Assembly (NCBI GenBank): GCA_964608495.1
Contig: CAZSOQ010000202.1
Coordinates: forward strand, 1-9,632
Source of the DNA: JAKORR01 sp964608495
GTDB lineage: Bacteria > Armatimonadota > Zipacnadia > Zipacnadales > FEN-943
Reading direction: 5' to 3'
Length of the DNA stretch: 9,632 nucleotides
Made by a program: the position numbers and the translations under genes. Under the pieces are notes generated by a model. The model was not told the origin of the DNA, ran no database searches, and saw only the letters and a list, made by a program, of their open reading frames with translations. This document shows, piece by piece, positions 5,660-9,632 of the stretch; positions within the stretch are counted from its first letter, which is position 1, and every line of letters starts with the position of its first letter.

Positions 5660-7129
5660 ATGGTTGCTGTTGCACTACTACTGGTACTGACCGGTACGCA
5701 GGTCGGCGCCGACGGCGGGCCACCGGCGACGTCGGCTGAGAAGGCGGGGCAAGTGAGCCAGGCCCCAGAAGGCGAGGCGCCGGCGGCGGAGCAGGCCGAG
5801 CCCGCGGACCTGCAGAAGGCCCTGGCCTCCGCGCCCGCGCTGATGGGCAAGAAGGAGTACGACGCGGTGCTGGCGGCGCTGGAGCCGTTGATGGCCAGCG
5901 AGGACCCGGCGGTGCGGTGGCCGGCGACCTTCTGGGTGGCTCGGGCTCGCCTGGAGAAGAAGGACCCCCGGGGCGCCGCGCAGCTCCTGCTGCAGGTGAT
6001 CGAGAACGACGCGCCGATGGCCGCGCAGGGTGAGTACTGGCTGGGCCAGGCGTACGTGCGCATGGGTCGGTACAAGACGGCGCGCGAGTGCTTCGCGCGG
6101 GCCGAGGCCCGGGCCGATGACGCCTTCAGGCCGAGCTGTGCCTACCAGGTGGCCTACACGCACTACATCGAGAGGCACTACGAGCAGGCCGCGGCGTTGC
6201 TGCAGGCCTTCCTGCGCGACTACCCCGACCACGCGCTGGCAAAGTCGGCCGAGAAGCTGCTCCAGACGGCCCAGGAGCGCCTGCGCGCCGCGCGCAAGGT
6301 TGACGTGCAGTGGATCGCGGGGCTGGGCGTGGCGTCCACGTCCGAGATCACGCGCTTCAACAGCTCACCCGACGTGGGTCTGGGCGCGAACGGCCGCCTC
6401 GGCCTCTCGCTGCGTTGGGAGCCGCTGGACGGCACCCGGGCGTCCGCCAGCGCCTACCGCACCCGCACGAGCTACCTCACAGGCGACCTCAGTGCTCGCG
6501 AAGGCACCGTGGCGCAGCTGTCGGTGTCGCACGACCTGGGGAACGCGCGGTCGCTCTCCTACGGCCTGACCTACTCGACGAACCAGCGCGTGGACCTGGT
6601 GACAAGCGACTCGGAGACCTGGGGCCTGTATGGCTCCTACGCGATGCCGGTGTCGGAGGATGGGCGCCTGAGCGTGGGGCTGGGGCTGAGCCGACTGCGT
6701 TACCACTTCGCCGCCTCGAGCGGGACGCAGGAGACGCTGTCGCTGAGCTACTTCGAGCCCCTCTCGCGCTCGCTGTGGGGGTCCTTTGCGACCAGTCTCA
6801 CCAGCAGCAACGTCGCCGCGGACTACCTGTCCTACTCCGGGTTCTCGCTCTCCACGACGCTGAACAGGACCCTGAGCAAGCGACGCTCCCTGCGCGGCGG
6901 CTTCACCTATACCGCCAGCGACTACGACGCCCCTTACCCACGGCAGACCCGCCCCCGCGCCGACAGAACGCGACGATTCTATGGAGAGTACAGCCACCGC
7001 ATCACGGACAAGATAGCGGTGAGCGTGGGCTGGCAGGAGACGATCCGGGGCTCGACCCTGGCCGTGCTGAACCGCTCGGAGCCCTCGTGGTACCTCCGGA
7101 CAAGCCAGTTCCTGGACCTGAGGTTCTGA
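5660..7129 (+). CDS. TPR-domain outer-membrane beta-barrel protein
   Basis: This is a 489-residue protein. Residues 1-17 are a hydrophobic signal segment. The ATG lacks a basic head, so a TTG at 5639, which adds RKGRRP-type residues, is a possible true start. Residues 18-50 form an Ala/Glu/Pro-rich linker. Residues 55-210 are helical TPR-like repeats (AAQGEYWLGQAYVRMGRYKTA, CAYQVAYTHYIERHYEQAA). Residues 214-489 alternate polar and hydrophobic residues in about 14 candidate strands, and the chain ends YLRTSQFLDLRF, the terminal-Phe signature of proteins inserted by BamA. A periplasmic TPR plus outer-membrane barrel is the plan of Slam, PgaA, BcsC and PelB-type exporters, so a role in export or surface display of protein or polysaccharide is plausible. 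The exact family is not recognised. It is divergent from the esterase; the cupin gene follows after 56 bases. Confidence 0.8.
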   Translation: MVAVALLLVLTGTQVGADGGPPATSAEKAGQVSQAPEGEAPAAEQAEPADLQKALASAPALMGKKEYDAVLAALEPLMASEDPAVRWPATFWVARARLEKKDPRGAAQLLLQVIENDAPMAAQGEYWLGQAYVRMGRYKTARECFARAEARADDAFRPSCAYQVAYTHYIERHYEQAAALLQAFLRDYPDHALAKSAEKLLQTAQERLRAARKVDVQWIAGLGVASTSEITRFNSSPDVGLGANGRLGLSLRWEPLDGTRASASAYRTRTSYLTGDLSAREGTVAQLSVSHDLGNARSLSYGLTYSTNQRVDLVTSDSETWGLYGSYAMPVSEDGRLSVGLGLSRLRYHFAASSGTQETLSLSYFEPLSRSLWGSFATSLTSSNVAADYLSYSGFSLSTTLNRTLSKRRSLRGGFTYTASDYDAPYPRQTRPRADRTRRFYGEYSHRITDKIAVSVGWQETIRGSTLAVLNRSEPSWYLRTSQFLDLRF

Positions 7130-7170
7130 GACGACGGGGCGGGACGCGGACGCGAAGGGCCGGACCGGCC

Positions 7171-7177
7171 AAGGAGG
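7171..7177 (+). promoter_or_regulatory. Ribosome binding site fixing the GTG start of the cupin
   Basis: AAGGAGG, nearly the full anti-16S complement, stands 8 bases before GTG 7186. It settles the start against the much longer open frame that continues back into the barrel gene. Confidence 0.8.
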
Positions 7178-7185
7178 AGTGGGCA

Positions 7186-7533
7186 GTGAGCGCGAGCGAA
7201 GGGCAGGCACGCGATGAGGGCTTGGCGGGGCGCGTGGTGGCCCTGCCGGGGCTGGTAGGCTACCAGGACGGGGCCATCGTCAGCAGGACCATCGTGGACA
7301 AGGACGTGGGCACGGTGACGCTCTTCGCCTTCGCCGAGGAGCAGGGGCTGAGCGAGCACACGGCGCCCTATGACGCGATGGTGTGCGTGCTCGACGGCGA
7401 GGCGGAGGTGACGATCGCGGGCGAGGCGATGAGGGTGCGGGCTGGCGAGATGGTCATCATGCCCGCCGACCAGCCCCACGCTTTGCGGGCCGTCACGGCC
7501 TTCAAGATGCTGCTGGTGATGGTGCGCGCCTAG
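7186..7533 (+). CDS. Small single-domain cupin protein
   Basis: This is a 115-residue cytoplasmic protein with no signal peptide. It is one cupin_2-type barrel. The first cupin motif reads GLSEHTAPYDAMVCVLDG, with one His and an Asp in place of the usual HxH...E. The second reads GEMVIMPADQPHAL, supplying another His. The metal site is therefore reduced but probably still able to bind a divalent ion. Proteins of this short type are widespread and mostly uncharacterised; some bind or isomerise sugars, and others are sensors. The GTG start is supported by a strong ribosome site. It lies 56 bases after the barrel gene and 122 bases before the SMP-30 gene, on the same strand, so it may be cotranscribed with either. 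The substrate cannot be told from sequence. Confidence 0.85.
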   Translation: MSASEGQARDEGLAGRVVALPGLVGYQDGAIVSRTIVDKDVGTVTLFAFAEEQGLSEHTAPYDAMVCVLDGEAEVTIAGEAMRVRAGEMVIMPADQPHALRAVTAFKMLLVMVRA

Positions 7534-7655
7534 CCGGGCACACCGCGCAGCGGCGGCTGGGGCGCGGGCTTCCCGCAGGCCCCCGAGTGCAGGGAGCGTC
7601 GCGCTGTGGTGGACCCGCTGTCCGCGGGCGACGCCACTTCAACACGAGGCGAAAC

Positions 7656-8513
7656 ATGGAACCAGAGCTGATCGCCGACTACGAATGTGCCTGCGGCGAG
7701 GGGCCCCTCTGGCACCCGACCCAGAAGAAGCTCTACTGGGTGGACATCCCGGCCGGCAGGCTGTTCCGCTACGACCCCGCCGGCGGGTGTCACGAGCAGT
7801 GCCTGGAGGGGGAGCCCATCGGCGGCTTCACTATCCAGGCCGACGGCGCCCTGCTGCTGTTCATGGCGCGCGGGGCCGTGCGCGTCTGGCAGGATGGCGC
7901 GCTCACCACGCTGGTCGAGGAGATCCCCGACGAGCGCGAGACGCGATTCAACGACGTCATCGCCGACCCTCATGGGCGCGTGTTCTGTGGCACGATGGCC
8001 GGCGGCGAGCGCCTCGGGCGGCTGTATCGGCTGGACCCGGACCTCGCCCTGACCAGGCTCCTCGACGGGATCGGCTGCTCGAACGGGCTGGGCTTCACGC
8101 CCGACCGCAAAGGCCTGTACTACACCGACTCGCCGGTCCGCAGGATCTACCTCTTCGACTACGACGAGGCGTCCGGCGACATCGGCAACCAGCGGGTGTT
8201 CGTCGAAACGCCGGAGGGGGAGGGCGTGCCCGACGGCATGACCGTGGACGCCGAGGGGTTCGTGTGGAGCGCCAAGTGGGACGGCGGCTGCCTGGTCCGC
8301 TACGCGCCCGACGGGACCGAGGACCGGCGCGTGCAGTTCCCCGCGAGGAAGGTATCCAGCGTGACCTTCGGCGGCGAGGACTACACGGACATGTATGTGA
8401 CCACCGCCGGCGGAGGGGACAAGGCCGCCGAGGGCCCGGGCGCCGGGGCGCTCTTCCGCGTCAACCTGGGCCTGCGAGGCGTGCCGGAGTTCCCCTCGCG
8501 GATCGCGCTCTAG
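7656..8513 (+). CDS. SMP-30/gluconolactonase/LRE family hydrolase
   Basis: This is a 285-residue cytoplasmic six-bladed beta-propeller of the SMP-30 family; members open sugar-acid lactones with a divalent metal. All the usual site residues are visible: Glu15 in CGEGPLW, Arg97/Asn99/Asp100 in RFNDVIADPHG, Asn143 in CSNGLGFTPD, and Asp193 in VPDGMTVDAEGFVWSAKW. Length is normal for the family, and there is no signal peptide. The ATG start has GAGG 8 bases upstream; the frame is open further back but reads as non-coding. Downstream, after 130 bases, is the UroD-like gene, and upstream is the cupin. With a glucuronoyl esterase nearby, a sugar-acid lactone is a reasonable substrate, but gluconate, xylonate, arabinonate and glucarate types cannot be told apart here. 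Confidence 0.9.
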   Translation: MEPELIADYECACGEGPLWHPTQKKLYWVDIPAGRLFRYDPAGGCHEQCLEGEPIGGFTIQADGALLLFMARGAVRVWQDGALTTLVEEIPDERETRFNDVIADPHGRVFCGTMAGGERLGRLYRLDPDLALTRLLDGIGCSNGLGFTPDRKGLYYTDSPVRRIYLFDYDEASGDIGNQRVFVETPEGEGVPDGMTVDAEGFVWSAKWDGGCLVRYAPDGTEDRRVQFPARKVSSVTFGGEDYTDMYVTTAGGGDKAAEGPGAGALFRVNLGLRGVPEFPSRIAL

Positions 8514-8643
8514 CCGGCGAAGGGCGACGGGCCGCGCGGCACGGGACATCTGTCGGCTCGCGGACCCGACCGGAGGAACAGGGCGCGACGGCAGAGAATA
8601 GACCCCGCAGGTAACCACGCCTCAGGCCAGGGGGTAGCCGGTC

Positions 8644-9632
8644 ATGACCAGCAGAGAGCGCGTATACGCCGCCTTCGCCCACGAGCAGCCGGATAGGACG
8701 CCCTACCAGATCGGGTTCACGCAGAAGGCCCTGGCGGCCATGGAGGCCCACTACGGCAACAGGGACTTCCTGTCGCTGATGGACAACTGCACTATGGGCG
8801 TCGCGGCAAGCCCCGGCCCCAGGGACCGGTGGCTCGACGAGAACACCTGGCAGGACGAGTTCGGCGTGCAGTGGGATCGCAGCGTGGACCGCGACATAGG
8901 CAACGTCTGCAACTGCGTCCTCCCCGAGAGGGACCTCGACAACCTGGAACTGCCCGACCCGCGGGCGCCGGGCAAGTTCGAGGGCATGGCCGAGCGCTGC
9001 GCCGCGGCCCAGGGCTACTTCGTGCAGTTCTCCATCGGCTTCTCGCTCTTCGAGCGGGCCTGGACGCTGCGCGGGATGGAGAACCTGTTCATTGACATGG
9101 TCGAGGCGCCCGACTTCGTCCACGCCCTGCTCGACGCGATCTGCGATTACAACGTGGCGCTGGTCGAGCAGGCCGTTCGGTACGACGTGGACGCGGTGCA
9201 CTTCGGGGACGACTGGGGCTCGCAGCGGGGCCTGCTGATGGGCCCGGGGATGTGGCAGACCTTCCTCAAGCCCCGCCTCGCCCGGCAGTATGGCGCCGCC
9301 AAGGACGCCGGGAAGTTCGTGACCATCCACTCCTGCGGCAAGGTGCAGGAGGTCTTTCCCCAGCTCATCGAGATAGGGCTGGACTGCTTCAACCCCTTCC
9401 AGCCCGAGGTCATGGACGTCTTCGAGATGAAGCGCCAGTACGGCGACAGGCTGAGCTTCTGGGGCGGCGTCAGCACCCAGCGCCTGCTGCCGTACGGCAC
9501 GCCCGACGACGTGCGGCGCGAGGCGCGACTGCTCATGGCCGAGGTGGGCAGGAATGGGGGCTACATCATCGCGCCCGCACACTCGATCCCCGGCGACGCG
9601 AAGCCCGAGAACATCATGGCGCTCATCGAGAC
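8644..9632 (+). CDS. UroD-superfamily protein, methyltransferase-like (3' partial)
   Basis: The frame starts at ATG 8644 (GGGGG about 10 bases upstream) and runs off the window after 330 residues, probably close to complete. It opens with MTSRERVYAAFAHEQPDRTP, the usual head of UroD-like proteins. It has HFGDDWGSQRGLLMGP (186-201), TIHSCGKV (227-234), FWGGVSTQRLLPYGTPDDV (272-290) and GGYIIAPAHSIPGD (305-318). The Arg-rich N-terminal signature of true uroporphyrinogen decarboxylase is absent, so a haem role is unlikely. His229 and Cys231 match the H-x-C zinc pair of MtaA/MtbA-type methyltransferases, and His313 falls where those have the third ligand, Cys. A corrinoid- or zinc-dependent methyl transfer is therefore possible but unproven. 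Such UroD-like genes are common beside carbohydrate genes in PVC-type bacteria. No corrinoid protein is seen in the window. Confidence 0.85.
   Translation, partial: MTSRERVYAAFAHEQPDRTPYQIGFTQKALAAMEAHYGNRDFLSLMDNCTMGVAASPGPRDRWLDENTWQDEFGVQWDRSVDRDIGNVCNCVLPERDLDNLELPDPRAPGKFEGMAERCAAAQGYFVQFSIGFSLFERAWTLRGMENLFIDMVEAPDFVHALLDAICDYNVALVEQAVRYDVDAVHFGDDWGSQRGLLMGPGMWQTFLKPRLARQYGAAKDAGKFVTIHSCGKVQEVFPQLIEIGLDCFNPFQPEVMDVFEMKRQYGDRLSFWGGVSTQRLLPYGTPDDVRREARLLMAEVGRNGGYIIAPAHSIPGDAKPENIMALIE

Noticed and set aside
6365..7210. Minus-strand open frame opposite the barrel gene
   Set aside because: Val/Ala/Gly/Arg-rich shadow; the plus frame has TPR motifs and a barrel signature.
8531..8540. Perfect 10-bp palindrome GCCGCGCGGC after the SMP-30 stop
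   Set aside because: Made only of G and C; short palindromes like this are expected by chance here, and no T run follows.
7530..8618. Minus-strand open frame opposite the SMP-30 gene
   Set aside because: All SMP-30 site residues are in the plus frame; the minus peptide has no recognisable motif.
8461..9582. Minus-strand open frame opposite the UroD-like gene
   Set aside because: Composition is biased to Val, Leu, His and Arg, and the plus frame is a clear UroD-family protein.
8644..9632. Haem-pathway uroporphyrinogen decarboxylase (hemE)
   Set aside because: The N-terminal Arg-rich active-site signature is absent, and the H-x-C motif and context point to another role.
1..9632. CRISPR array, tRNA, rRNA, insertion sequence or prophage
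   Set aside because: Reading both strands, I saw no regularly spaced repeats, cloverleaf, transposase motif or phage gene.

Overview
The window is a very GC-rich stretch of bacterial chromosome; third codon positions are nearly all G or C. One protein ends in an outer-membrane barrel signature, so the host is probably a diderm. The secreted proteins combine a beta-helix, Ig-like modules, a dockerin-like module and a FlgD-type C-terminal domain. Together with a glucuronoyl esterase and a UroD-like enzyme, this resembles polysaccharide-degrading, mostly uncultured lineages such as Armatimonadota or the Planctomycetota/PVC neighbourhood. The lineage is an inference; no marker gene is present.

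Left part (1-4112): the 3' end of a large secreted multidomain protein (+) runs off the left edge and carries an apparent one-base frameshift near 124-127. It converges on a small secreted dockerin-like / carboxypeptidase-regulatory-like protein (2153-2752, -). A divergent open frame of unknown family follows (3041-3772, +); its 5' end is uncertain and may be frameshifted or truncated. The 340-base convergent gap 3773-4112 holds no gene but three hairpins, the last with a 16-bp stem just beyond the esterase gene.

Middle (4113-7129): a secreted CE15-type glucuronoyl esterase (-) is divergent from a periplasmic TPR plus outer-membrane beta-barrel protein (+). The shared 254-base region contains a palindrome in the esterase leader and a candidate promoter for the barrel gene overlapped by a 14-bp direct repeat.

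Right part (7186-9632, all +): a small cupin, an SMP-30/gluconolactonase-family hydrolase and a UroD-superfamily protein that is cut by the right edge. The UroD-like protein lacks the haem-pathway signature and has an H-x-C...H metal-site pattern like that of corrinoid/zinc methyltransferases.

A working picture, inferred only from neighbourhood: extracellular proteins bind or process plant-type polysaccharide, the esterase cuts uronate esters, the TPR-barrel protein sits in the outer membrane, and the cytoplasmic lactonase, cupin and UroD-like enzyme handle released sugar acids or their methyl groups. No tRNA, rRNA, CRISPR array, insertion sequence or phage gene was seen.
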